Shown here in pieces: positions 10,509 to 20,553 of a DNA stretch of 64,000 bases. The position numbers were made by a program, and so were the translations under genes. The notes beneath the pieces are model-generated. The model was not told where the DNA came from and did not search any database. It saw only the letters and a list, made by a program, of their open reading frames with translations. Origin of the DNA: Centrapalus pauciflorus (lineage: Eukaryota > Streptophyta > Magnoliopsida > Asterales > Asteraceae); contig JAANYP010004258.1 in assembly GCA_020465985.1 (NCBI GenBank), forward strand, positions 1-64,000. Reading direction: 5' to 3'. The stretch's first letter is position 1, and each line of letters starts with the position of its first letter.

Positions 10509-10681
10509 AGCCCATTCTTCAATGCAACAACGGCTTCTACTTACAACAGAGTAGAACCCAATCTTCATTGATACTGGATTTTGTACTTCTCAAGTACAGA
10601 ACCAGAGCTAAAGGCTTTCAGTTACATCAGACTGAAACCTGAACTTCTGCACTAAAGGCTTCTAATCATTCCAGATTAGAA
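10397..10681 (+). repeat. Tandem array of seven hairpin units with compensatory stems
   Basis: Units of about 45 bp start near 10397, 10441, 10486, 10532, 10577, 10613 and 10657. Typical form: GGCT, a 7-base arm, an 8-base loop ending CAG, the complementary arm, then CCC. Arms read: 10444-10450 TCTTGAT with 10459-10465 ATCAAGA; 10535-10541 TTCTACT with 10550-10556 AGTAGAA; 10616-10622 TTTCAGT with 10631-10637 ACTGAAA; 10660-10666 TTCTAAT with 10675-10681 ATTAGAA. Unit 3 has six pairs plus a G-T pair. Unit 1 has five pairs and unit 5 a shorter loop. Arm sequences differ but pairing is kept. The array begins inside the gag tail frame and runs past its stop. Confidence 0.85.
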
Positions 10682-10750
10682 CCCAATTCTCAAAGGAGAA
10701 TCTTTCTGTAATTCTTGCCCTGCATTCAACTCTGATGCTGAATTGACAAA

Positions 10751-12683
10751 GAGGGAGTTTTATTTTTATAATCTTTTGCTCCTAATTTCATTTCTATGAG
10801 TTGACCAACTGTGTGTGTTTATTTCCAGGGGGAGTTTCAGACGCACTTTGACGATGACATTTTTCAAAAACGGTGTGTGATTTTTCACGAAAATATTTGA
10901 TACACACATAAACATAATTTTTGAGCTGAAATTTTTTTTCCTGATTCTCTGAATCTATCATTCAGATTAATTGATCTAATCTTTTTGATTTTCAGAATCT
11001 CATTTCTTCTGAGATTTTTCTTCATTTGTCTCCCATGTATTCTGAATTCTTCCAATCATTTTCATATTCTCCTAAGTGCTAATTCTTTCATGAAAATCTG
11101 ATTCATTTCATATCATATATCAGATTTTTCATTTCATTTTAATATCATCTATCTCGTCATTCAAATTTCATTCTGAATATCATCTCCTAGATCATCTGTG
11201 TTGTGTTGAATTTCATGATATCCCATGAGCTTCAAAGCTGAAAATATTTCTGCTGACTTCGAGTATGCACCAAAATAAGTGATAGGCATAAATATCACTA
11301 CTATGGTCTAACCAGAACCGGAAGACCTACCCAAGGAGCAAACCATCTATAGTTTGTGTGGGTGAGGGTTTTTAGGTCTATTAGTTGAGAAATGTCAGTT
11401 ATCACGGGATACTGACAGGGTCGAGCAGAGGTAAAATGTAAATGAGAGGATATATTGAAAGGAGATTGTGGTGCATCAGATCATGCTTTCACTATAAAGC
11501 TGACTGAATTTATTTCTGAAAACTGAGCCGAAGGGAGCTAAGTTGAAAAATGCTGAGAGCTGAGTGTTGAGAAAGGATTTGAAGAAAAGATAATCCTTTC
11601 TACACCGTGTCTGCTAGGTAAACCACATAATCTATATCAAGCCCTATGAGACTTGATATTGGAAAAGACGTCATGGACCCAGTGACGCATGCACTTAACC
11701 CCACCAACTACTCAGTTATCTCTCAAGAGATTTTTGTTTCAATAATCACGGAGATTTAGCACATTTCTATCTATATATCATTTGGATATTATTGATATTG
11801 AAACAAGGAAGACATTTGCTCCGATCTTCGACTTCATTTGATGCACATTGTGTCTAGTGCTGAATATATACACTTTTAGGACACATTGAGTCTAACAGTA
11901 TGCGTGACTATAAACAGCTAGTCCAAAGTGACTAAGCCGGAACAAATAAGAGTGATTTTTTCATGTTAATGGATTTCACGATGACTATTTGGAAATCCTA
12001 CCAGTGTTAACATCACGCTAGTGCTGAACGTAGGTCACATAGATTATGTCTATTGTGCAAACAGGAATCCTATGTGGACCTGTACTCGTTATTTCACAAA
12101 ATGAATGTGTTTCATTTTACCCAAAGTTAAAAAGCTTTGTTTCATTTTAAAAGAGTATTCATTTAAGGGGGAGTGAGATAAATTTCTTTAGATCAGGGGG
12201 AGAGGATATCAGTTTGAGGGAGAGAAAATCAGTTTGTAATTTTTATTCTTTTGAAATTTTGTATTTCATCTACTGTATATTCATTGCATTTATGTCTCTG
12301 AAGATGTTACATGATGTTCATAATTCTTATGATCATCATGAGGGGGAGAAAAGCTAGAGTTCAGAGACAACGGTTGAGTAGATTGAAGTCAACTGAAGAC
12401 AATTGCAAATACATATCTAGACAATTGAAGAAGGGAGAAATAGAGAAAAGAAGTTCATGATTTAAGGGGGAGTGTGCTATCAAGAAAAGAGAAGATCAGA
12501 GAACAAGAGATGTGAAGATCAGAGACAAATAAAGAAGATGTTATATGGAGATTCACAGATTGAAGAGAAGAGAGACAGAGATTTGAAGTCTCAGAAGAGA
12601 TCAAAGAAAAGAAGAAGATTCAAGAAAAGAATCACCCTGAACAGGACTATATTTGAAAATTGTTTTCATCTCTAAGGGGGAGA
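10751..12683 (+). other. 3' noncoding tract with repeated polypurine motifs
   Basis: No convincing coding sequence. Polypurine motifs of the AGGGGGAG type recur at 10751, 10826, 12165, 12194, 12216, 12340, 12464 and 12674; the last abuts the LTR start. Tandem polypurine motifs upstream of the 3' LTR are described for Sireviruses. The middle (about 11220-12080) is unstructured to my eye. Confidence 0.7.
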
Positions 12684-12684
12684 T

Positions 12685-12960
12685 TGTTGGGTACAATTAT
12701 AAAGAGAGTTGAAAACAATATTTTGTTATAGTTCAGGGGCTTTATTGTAAATACACAATAGTTGTAAATTGTGTATATATATAGTTTAGTTAACAGAACG
12801 TGACACGGATTTTGAGAGAATTGTCAAGCAAGAAAGCTTTCAAGAACTTCAATGTAATATTCTCTCATCTCAATCTAAGCATTTGATATTATGTGATTGA
12901 ATTGTTAATGTGTGTACGATGGGTTTTTTTTTTTTTGTTTTTTTTTTTTTTTTGTGTTTG
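12685..12960 (+). repeat. 3' LTR of the Sirevirus-like element, end uncertain
   Basis: Starts TGTTGGGTAC right after AAGGGGGAGAT. It contains a TATA box (TATATATATAG near 12773-12783) and a start-like CT-rich stretch. The 5' LTR is not in the window, so the right boundary cannot be fixed; a T-rich tract at about 12921-12953 may lie inside or just outside. Confidence 0.55.
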
Positions 12961-13337
12961 TGTTTGTAGCAATTGTTTAAAAAGGAGATTGTGGTTGTTG
13001 GGGAATTTGTTGAAGTGATGGTGTGACTCCTTCACTCTTTTTATCATAATGTATGATTCTTCTTTTGAAATGAAATAAAGATTTGTTTTCATATTTATTT
13101 TGGTCTTAAAATAAAGATTTGTATTGTTGCATTTTATAAAATTGACATGTTTTTACTGTTGTATTCTTTTGAAGTTATATGCAATTAACGTATTGAAGTT
13201 GGACAAAAGTAACATATGAACTTCAGTGGAATTTGGGAATTTATTCGTTGCGGGTGCTTTTGGGATCCAAATAGTTTCATTACATGAATGAATCAACATA
13301 TGCACAAAAAAGGGCATATGAATCAAGATAACTTGAA
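12961..13337. other. Unassigned AT-rich spacer
   Basis: Between the copia LTR and the Helitron. I see no gene, terminal repeat or duplication here. Confidence 0.5.
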
Positions 13338-13531
13338 TCTATCTATACTATTAAAAGAGTAACTATACTATGTTCCGGTGAAGTCACGTGTCGTCACCAT
13401 GTATCGACACGTGGCAGTTATAGATTTTATAAAAAAAATTCAAATATATCCAAATCTAATATAATTCACTTTTAAATTTAAATCAAATCAAATCAAACAA
13501 AATCTAATACTCTACTAACTTATAAATTAAA

Positions 13532-13760
13532 GAGTTAATTGCATAGATGGTCCTTTAACTATCCCCAAATTGCAATTATCGTCTTTTTTTCGAAAACGTT
13601 GCAAATTGGGTGCTTTATGTATCGAAAAGTTGCAAGGATGGTCCTTTCTAACAGATTCCGTTAAATGTCTCTCTTAACTCAGGGGCAATTTCGTCTTTTA
13701 AGGATAAAGGACCTAATTTGTAATTTTTTGTTATTGTTTGTTTTTTTCTTATTATTACTA

Positions 13761-13813
<53 letters not shown>

Positions 13814-15177
13814 TGTTCATCATGTTTAAGTGTCTTCATGTAGGTTTCCTTTCTTCCAGATTCATCATTCTCATCCCAACTCCAATCTTCGTCGACAAAC
13901 TTTGGTTGCAACCATGGATAGTAAGGTTTCCTTTCTCATCCCTACTTCAATATTCTTCTCACCACCAAATTCTGCAACAACCATGATTTCGACTCCATTT
14001 TAAGGGTTTACGATGCCATAACCGGTATCGGCTCAATCTATCTTCTGGATATGATTCATGAGCTTCGTCCTCAAGAGCAAGAGTTCCGAATTTATCTTCA
14101 ACAACTCTTGGTTCCAGATCTAGGTTGGTTCTTGGTTTAGTTTTTATAATCTCATCTTGAATCTTCATTGAATCTCATATCTCGGTTTCATATCTGGGTT
14201 GGCTTTTTTGAATCTCGTATTTCGATTTAGATGTGGGTTTCGTGAGGGAATTTGGTTTGGAGCTTGATTTCGATTATTGTTTCGACAGGAGTTTCAGATC
14301 TGGAGTAATTGTTTCGACATGAGTTTCAGATCTGGAGTTTAAAGGTGTTCGTTTAACATCCGATCTGAAATCGAAGGTTCCGATTTTGATTTTGCTAAAG
14401 ATTGGTCGGAGTCTATGGTGGTTCCCGCCGTCGTTTAACCACCGCCGCTACCGTCGTTGAAGACGATTCCAAACCACGTCATACTCCTCTGCCTTCGTCG
14501 TTGGTACTAATTGAAGAAGAATCATTGAAAGAAGTCATCTCAGAAACCCCAGTTATCCCCAAACAACTTTCGCCGTCTAAAACAAGATTTCTTACAAATG
14601 GTTGAAAACGATGAGCTCTTGGAGTATGCACTGGTGTATGGTGATTACAAAGGGATACCAAAACAACATATTAGGGATTATATGGCGAAAGGGTATGATA
14701 TAGTGTTGAGAGTGGACATACAAGGTGCAGATACATTGTGGAAGATTCTTGGTGATTCTGCAGTCTTTGTGTTTCTTGTGGCAGAGAGTGAGAGTGAGCT
14801 GGTAATGAGGTTAATCGATAGGAAAACAGAGAGTAAAGACTCATTGCTGGTGAGGGTTGCAACCGCTAAAGAGGAATTGAGGCAGATGAAGAAATGATTA
14901 TGTGGTGGTGAATTCTCAGCAAGACTTCACGGAATCAGCACATCTATATTGTTGAAATTGGTACACATTCCAGGAAACCCTTTCGACAATCAAAACAACT
15001 CGATTGGCATCAACACTCGTTGTTTCCATACAATGGCAACTCTTGCTTACACCGCTCAATTCCAATGGCAGAAAGGTGATAAAACCCACCGGAGGAATTG
15101 CCGGAGAAGACGACCCCACTGGAGGAATGACCGGAGAAGATAACCGGAATTGATTTACTCACCGGAGAATTCAAGCT

Positions 15178-15215
<38 letters not shown>

Positions 15216-15433
15216 GAAAAAAACAAATAATAAGAAAAAAATGTAAAAAAGGTCCTTTATCCTTAAAAAGACGAAATTGCCCCTGACCTAACAGAGACAC
15301 TTAACGGTTTCTGTTAGAAAGGACCATAATTGCAACTTTTCGGTACATAAAGCACCCAATTTGCAACGTTTTCGAAAAAAGGACGATAACTGCAATTTGG
15401 GGATAGTTAAAGGACCATCTATGCAATTAACTC
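13532..15433. mobile_element. Mutator-like Pack-MULE carrying gene fragments
   Basis: Long inverted ends: 13532 onward (GAGTTAATTGCATAGATGG) pairs with the complement of the stretch ending at 15433 for about 180 bp, extending through TTA/TAA microsatellites at about 13765-13813 and 15183-15213. A perfect 9-bp duplication TAAATTAAA flanks it (13523-13531, 15434-15442), the Mutator hallmark. No transposase. The interior holds a guanylate-kinase fragment (14583-14920). Other stretches look gene-derived by composition (13850-14400, 14940-15130), but I cannot name them. Confidence 0.92.
14583..14920 (+). pseudogene. Guanylate kinase fragment captured by a Pack-MULE
   Basis: Encodes the middle to C-terminal part of a guanylate kinase, the enzyme that phosphorylates GMP to GDP. 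The stretch ALVYGDYKGIPKQ matches the GMP-binding loop, DIVLRVDIQGADTL the core strand, VFVFLVAESESEL the next strand, and RLIDRKTESKD the lid/arginine region. The form resembles organelle-type plant guanylate kinases. The N-terminal P-loop is absent. An apparent 2-base loss near 14896 ends the frame just before DYVVVN, which is readable in another frame. No start codon is needed at 14598 (its Met is internal to the homology). It is a dead copy unless expressed as RNA. Confidence 0.85.
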
Positions 15434-15703
15434 TAAATTAAATCTATCCAAATCTAATATAATCCATTTTAAATTCAAATCAAATCAAACAAAATCTAAT
15501 AATCTGCTAACTTATTAATTATAAGATAATATAAAAAGTTTAAAAATATATATAAGAAAATAATTACTCTTTATATATGTTTAGAAATATACAAAATTAA
15601 TAGGTCATAATAAATAATATCACCTTATATACTTTTGTTAAAAAAAATAATATTTATATCTTTATCTTTTTATTTATTATATTTTATATATATTAAAAAT
15701 ATT

Positions 15704-15716
15704 CGCGTAATACGCG
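15704..15716 (+). other. Helitron 3' terminal hairpin
   Basis: CGCGTAATACGCG folds with 6-bp arms and ends 9 bases before the terminal CTAG, the usual position of the Helitron termination hairpin. Confidence 0.8.
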
Positions 15717-15761
15717 GGTAATAAACTAGTTATTCATTATAAAATGAAAACACTAAATTTA

Positions 15762-16067
15762 GGGAGCGTTTGGTTCGCAGAATTTTTTTTTTTTTGGGTT
15801 TGCATCCTCTCACATGATTTTATTTTGCAGCATTTTTATTTATCAGGATTTTTTAAAGAATTTTTGCGTTATCTTCTAGAAAAAGTTTGCTAACCTGATA
15901 AATACAAAGTAATTGAGATTTAAAATTATAGGGGGAAGACTGTGTTTTTAAATAACAAAAAAAGATGAGATTTATGAAATCCTGAGATTTTAAATCCTTA
16001 CTAAAATATGTGAACAAAACATAGGATCTTAAATGCAAATTCCAATGAATCCGCAAACCAAACACCC
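15762..16067. mobile_element. MITE with GGG-GTTTGG ends
   Basis: Ends AGGGAGCGTTTGGTTCGC and the complement of GCAAACCAAACACCCT, about 305 bp, AT-rich, no gene. A clean duplication is not visible (TTT or TTTA on each side). It is related, in opposite orientation, to the element at 16697-17007: both carry ATTCATTGGAATTTGCATTT or its complement. Confidence 0.65.
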
Positions 16068-16344
16068 TTTTATTTTCTCACAATTGCCATTCTTATTAAC
16101 TATAAAAATCGGTAATCAAATCAATACATTTTAAATTTCTATTTACTTCGTAATTTATTTTAGTTTATAATTTGTTGGAATTCAGATTGTCAAAAAAATG
16201 TGTAAGCTTTAGTAATGGTGATTTATTTTGACTTTATTAATAAAGAACAACTACATATCTCGTTATTTTATATCATTGAGCGGACTAAAAGAAACTATAG
16301 ACAAATGTTTTTTTAAACATATCTTTTTACATATTTATATATTT

Positions 16345-16345
<1 letters not shown>

Positions 16346-16404
<59 letters not shown>
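16346..16404. repeat. Poly-T run
   Basis: An uninterrupted run of about 59 T. No retroelement body is seen beside it that would make it a poly(A) tail. Length may be unreliable in the assembly. Confidence 0.9.
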
Positions 16405-16407
<3 letters not shown>

Positions 16408-16696
16408 ACAGATCGAGTGGTTTGACATCGTTCTTCAGTTTTTCGATTTAATTGGAACATCTCTAATTAAATCTGAATCCTTACAATTGGCATTCTTTTC
16501 ATGATCCAAGATGCACATGATAACACCTAATTTAATTTGAAAACAATAAATTTTCACCTCTTACGGCCAAATATAATTAACATGAGAGTTTTAGCATGAT
16601 TAAAAAAACTTACAAAGAGAGAGTCTTACAAACCAAGATGACATAACTCGTAAAATCCAGTAGCTCAACAATTCTATGACGGGATAACAACTAAAT

Positions 16697-17007
16697 GGAC
16701 GTTTGGTTCCCGGATTTCCTGACATTCATTGGAATTTGCATTTAAATTCCATGTTGGGTTCGTAGATGTCAATAATAATTTAAAATCCTCGGGCTTTTTT
16801 TTTTTAAATCTAATCATGCTTTGTTATTTAAGAAAACAGTCTAAGATTTTAAATCAAGTTATCATGCATTTTTCAGATTAATAAATTACGCCAAAATGAT
16901 AATGCAATTTTTTTAACAAAATCCTGAAAAATAAAAATGCTACAAAATGTAATTTTTTTTGACAAAACACAACATCCATGATAAAAATCTACGAAACAAA
17001 CACTTCC
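16697..17007. mobile_element. MITE related to 15762-16067, inverted
   Basis: Left end GGACGTTTGGTTCCCGG, right end the complement of GGAAGTGTTTGTTTCGTA. Its first 50 bases match the complement of the right end of the 15762 element. Ends have diverged and no clear duplication remains. Confidence 0.55.
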
Positions 17008-17017
17008 AAAAGAGTTA

Positions 17018-17372
17018 GGGTGCGTTTAGTTTTCGAAAATTTTCAAAATTTCCATCTCACTTTTCAACAAAAATGAAAACTTGTTTACTTAACAACAATT
17101 TCATAAATTTTCATTTCACTTTTTAAAATACCACTTTTCATATTCTCTTTCTTACTTTTCTACTACCTACCCTATTTCTTTATAATACTTTCTTTTTCTC
17201 TCTTACTTTTCCATCACCTAACATATTTTTTTTATTTTATAATCAACCATCTTATTTTTCTTAAAACTAAAATTTCATCATCTAAACAAGTTTTCACTTT
17301 TCATAGAACCCTTGTTTTTTTTCTAAAAACTGAAATTGAAAAATGACTAGTTTTCGTTAACTAAACGCACCC
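17018..17372. mobile_element. Tourist-like MITE (PIF/Harbinger)
   Basis: Inverted ends GGGTGCGTTTAGTT with TTA duplications at 17015-17017 and 17373-17375. 355 bp, AT-rich, no gene. Confidence 0.85.
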
Positions 17373-17375
17373 TTA

Positions 17376-17802
17376 GGCTATGTTTGGTAGAGAACTTCTA
17401 AGAGCTTTCAAGAGCTTTTAGAAGCTTTAATTTTGAATAAGCTCTACTAAAAAATAAAAGCTTTGTTTGGAAGGATACATAGAGCTTTCATTTTCTCAAA
17501 AATAAGCTCTTTTTTAAAAAGCTAGTAGAAGTAGCTTTTGAAAAGCTCCGGAGCTTTTAGTCAAATATATTTACTTTTTTACCCTTTCTATCAATCATAA
17601 ACTACCACATTTAATTAATATTAATGCCCTTTTAAGTAATTTAATACTATAAACTACAGCTACAGCTAGTTTTACCAAACACATTTATAAAACTAAAAGC
17701 TCTAGCTTTTTTAAAAAGATTCAGCTCTCAAAAGCTTCAGCTACTAAAAGCTCTACCTCTATTAAAAACACAAAGCTACAGCTAGTTTTGCCAAACATAC
17801 CC
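17376..17802. mobile_element. Tourist-like MITE sharing a TTA with its neighbour
   Basis: Ends GGCTATGTTTGG and the complement of GGGTATGTTTGG, flanked by TTA at 17373-17375 and 17803-17805. Subterminal AGCTTTTAGAAGCTTT-like motifs recur near both ends. 427 bp, no gene. Confidence 0.8.
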
Positions 17803-18057
17803 TTAGAGTTCGATTGGAGTTCTAGAGTGGAAAAGAAAGCAAGGAGTTAAAGCTTGGAAGTGAGAACGAAGCAAAGCCACTCGACTGGAGGAAGAGAAAT
17901 GAGTATTCTCTCGAACATGTTACCAAATGGAAATTATTTCTCGTCGTCGCTTTGCGCAGGTACACACTACTAGTATAATAATTATATTTAACTTTAATTA
18001 ATTGATTAATTATAAAATTAATCCTATTAAATTCGGTTAATTTGATTTGTTTTAAAA

Positions 18058-18548
18058 TCTATCTATACTATTAAAAGAGTAACTATACTCATTTCTGGTG
18101 AAGCCACGTATCGTCACCATCAATCGACACGTGGAATTTATAGATTTTAAAAATAATAAAGATTTTTAAATCAAATCTATCCAAATCTAATATGATTCAC
18201 TTTTAAATTCAAATCAAATCAAATCAAACAAAATCTAAGACTCTACTAACTAATTAATTAAATTTATCCAAATCTGATATAATCCACTTTTAAATTCAAA
18301 TCAAATCAAATCAAATAAAATCTAATAATCTACTAACTTATTAATTATAAGATAATATAATAAAAATTTTAAAAATATATAATAAAATAATTACTCTTCA
18401 TATAAATTTAGAAATATACAAAATTAATAGGTTATAATAAATAACAATATCATCTTATATACTTTTGTTTAGAAAATAAGATTTATATCTTTATCTTTTT
18501 ATTTGTTATATTTTATATATATTAAAAATTACGCGGGTAATAAACTAG
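18058..18548 (+). mobile_element. Short Helitron, sister of 13338-15729
   Basis: 491 bp, starts TCTATCTATACTATTAAAAG and ends ACTAG before T. Its interior aligns with the outer parts of the first Helitron and shows the uninterrupted MULE target. The left arm of the terminal hairpin is missing (TTACGCGGG remains), so the termination hairpin is lost. Confidence 0.85.
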
Positions 18549-18842
18549 TTTAAAATAAATTAAGGTGACAGACGTGTTTTGATTCAGCGTCTAGTCTTCC
18601 TCCTCCGTCTCTCTGCAGTCTACCCACTGAACTCTCTCTAAGGGTGAACGGAGTACCCAAGCCGCGGACCAGCGGGGTTGCCACATCGGCTGCCACCCCA
18701 GCGGCTACACCGCCCCCCCTCTGCGGCCCCGTGCTTTTCCGACCCCGCCGGGCCTCCCTTCCCCGCTGCACCCCGCTCCCTTTTCTTGTCTTTTACCATG
18801 ACCGTTTAAAATAAAAAAAAAAATTTTATTAAATATTTTTCC

Positions 18843-18850
18843 CTATAAAT
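18843..18850 (+). promoter_or_regulatory. TATA box of the SANT/Myb gene
   Basis: CCCTATAAATATATG lies about 105 bp before the chosen ATG at 18949, followed by a CT-rich leader. A good plant core promoter by sequence. Confidence 0.6.
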
Positions 18851-18948
18851 ATATGTTCACAACACATCCATTTTCACCACCTTCACCATTTTCATCATCT
18901 CTTCCACACTCTTTTCCATTTCTCTCAATCTCTATATTTTTTAAAGTC

Positions 18949-20289
18949 ATGGATCGAAACACCGACAAACAACCCGCCGCAAGTCGAAAACGCGGCAAAC
19001 AACCGGCTTCTCAATCAAACCCCAATCCACCATACGTGCCACACTTTTCACCCCCCAATCCACAATATTACCAACCATCCCCACCCAATCCACAATATTA
19101 CCAACCATCCCCACCCAATCCACAATATTTCCAACCATCCCCACCCAATCCACAATATTACTAACCATCCCCACCCAATCCGCAACATTACCAACCATCC
19201 ACACCCAATCCGCAACATTCCCAACAATCCCCACCCAATCCGCAATATTCCTCGCGAGAATTTCACGAGAGTTTCGAACCATTTGCTTATCGGGACACCG
19301 CATCTAGAGACGAGGACGACGAGGAGACGGTACCCGAAACTCAACCCGTCGATTCCGACGATTCCGACGAGGAGACGATTCCGGTAAACACCGCGGCAAC
19401 CGGGTCTACACGAAAGGGTCCAATGAAAGCGAAAATGTGGACCTCCATGGAAGAAAAGGCTTTGGCGGAAGCCTGGATCGATATTTCCGAAGATCCAACT
19501 ACCGGAAATAATAAAAAACGTTCAAATTTTTGGGGACGAATCCTCCAAAATTTTGATAACCGAGTTGGTGGAACTAGCCGCACCACCCACCAACTTAATT
19601 CAAAGTGGAAAGACATGAACCGCAATTGTACAAAATTTGGCGGCATGTTTAACAACAATGCGATGCAGCGACAGAGCGGGGAAAACGATTACGACGTTTT
19701 CACCAACACCCAAGAACAATACAAGGCCCTAAATAAAGGTAAGCCGTTTCCACACCAATCGGCTTGGGAGGTGCTTCGACGTCATCCAAAGTGGAACCCC
19801 GTTCCACAAATGGATGATTTTGTTGAGCCGCAAAGAAAGCGGTCCAAAACTTCCGAATCTCAAACGATCGGAACACCGTCTTCTGATGCGGCATTTTTAG
19901 GTCTTGACATTGACGAAGATGACGAGGACGACGCGGATCTTGAGCAGCTTGAACGACTACGCCGCAAAGGGAAAAAACCAGCATCTACATCAGTCGACCC
20001 AGAGATGCAATCAAAATTCGAAAGGATTTCATCATGTCACGAGCAAGATCTTGAAGATAAAAGACGTCACCGAGCACGACTTGAAGAATTAAAAAAATCA
20101 AAACAAGAAAAAGAATTGGAGTTGAAAGAGAAAAAATATAATGCGTACATTGCGTCACTGAGTGAACAACAACACGAACGTGACTTGGAATTTTTCATTC
20201 GGCCACACGACCATCTGCAAGGTAACGTTTTGGAAGCCGTATTGGCCCGCAAACAAAGAATTGCGGAGCGTTGGGGATGTCGACTATAA
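18949..20289 (+). pseudogene. SANT/Myb-like, NAM-associated Harbinger protein with one nonsense codon
   Basis: The frame from ATG 18949 (MDRNTDKQ) to 20289 is open for 447 codons except one TAA at 19162-19164. The N-terminus is a Pro/Gln/Tyr-rich repeat (PPNPQYYQPS units). An acidic spacer follows, then a trihelix/SANT-like domain (WTSMEEKALAEAWIDISEDP, with FWGRI and LNSKWKDMN) and a basic, acidic and coiled-coil C-terminus ending RIAERWGCRL. This layout matches the plant proteins often labelled glutathione S-transferase T3-like, which derive from the Harbinger DNA-binding gene; it has no transferase domain. The stop replaces a CAA found at that place in sister repeats. Downstream ATG 19423 would still give the whole SANT part (288 residues), so partial function is possible. 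Confidence 0.8.
19051..19250 (+). repeat. 30-bp tandem coding repeat
   Basis: About 6.7 copies of a 30-bp unit encoding PPNPQYYQPS. Units 5-7 differ by a few bases from units 1-4. Unit 4 carries the CAA to TAA change that breaks the gene. Confidence 0.92.
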
Positions 20290-20553
20290 TTTTTTTAGAT
20301 TATGTACTTTTTTTTAAATTTTAGTTTCGTAAATTTTATTATGTAATAGTTTTTTAAATATTTATGAAATTAATTATTTTATATTTAATAATTGTTTTCT
20401 TAATTAAAATGTTAAAAAAATTAAGAAAAATGGAAATGTTAAGAAAGGTGGGTATTTCCTAGTTAGAAAGGTGGGGAAAGGTGGAGAGAGAAAAGCTGAT
20501 GTGGCGCTAACGTGTACAGAAAGATGGTTTTGGGAGAGGCGGCCACACTCTAA

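Larger units (their letters stand above)
1..12960 (+). mobile_element. Decayed Sirevirus-type Ty1/copia element, split by a gypsy insertion
   Basis: The outer element of the left block. It enters from the left edge with a gag-like coiled-coil reading frame, is interrupted at 817-9877 by a gypsy element, and resumes at 9883 with a KWVPK-repeat gag tail. A long noncoding tract with many AGGGGGAG polypurine motifs follows, then an LTR start at 12685. Repeated polypurine motifs before the 3' LTR are a known Sirevirus trait. No protease, integrase, reverse transcriptase or RNase H sequence is seen between 10508 and the LTR, so this is either an internal-deletion copy or a non-autonomous gag-only form. 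The 5' LTR lies outside the window and the right end is approximate. Confidence 0.7.
13338..15729 (+). mobile_element. Non-autonomous Helitron interrupted by a Pack-MULE
   Basis: Starts TCTATCTATACTATTAAAAG after a host A and ends CTAG before a host T, as rolling-circle Helitrons do. A GC hairpin stands 10 bases before the end. No Rep/helicase gene. The outer parts match the shorter Helitron at 18058-18548 closely along their length; the extra 1.9 kb is the MULE at 13532-15433 with its duplication. Confidence 0.85.
18642..20550 (+). mobile_element. Harbinger-like element carrying only the SANT/Myb gene
   Basis: Flanked by TAA (18639-18641 and 20551-20553). Ends are imperfect inverted repeats, GGGTGAACGG against the complement GAGTGTGGCC, with a further inner match around GCCACATC and GATGTGGC. 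Inside is a single SANT/Myb-type gene, the usual partner gene of PIF/Harbinger transposons. The DDE transposase is absent. Confidence 0.5.

Noticed and set aside
10397..10681. CRISPR-like array
   Set aside because: Regular spacing, but units are hairpins without conserved repeats separated by unique spacers, in a plant retrotransposon.
18949..20289. Glutathione S-transferase, as such proteins are often labelled
   Set aside because: No thioredoxin-fold or GST C-terminal domain; the sequence is a SANT/Myb-type DNA-binding protein.
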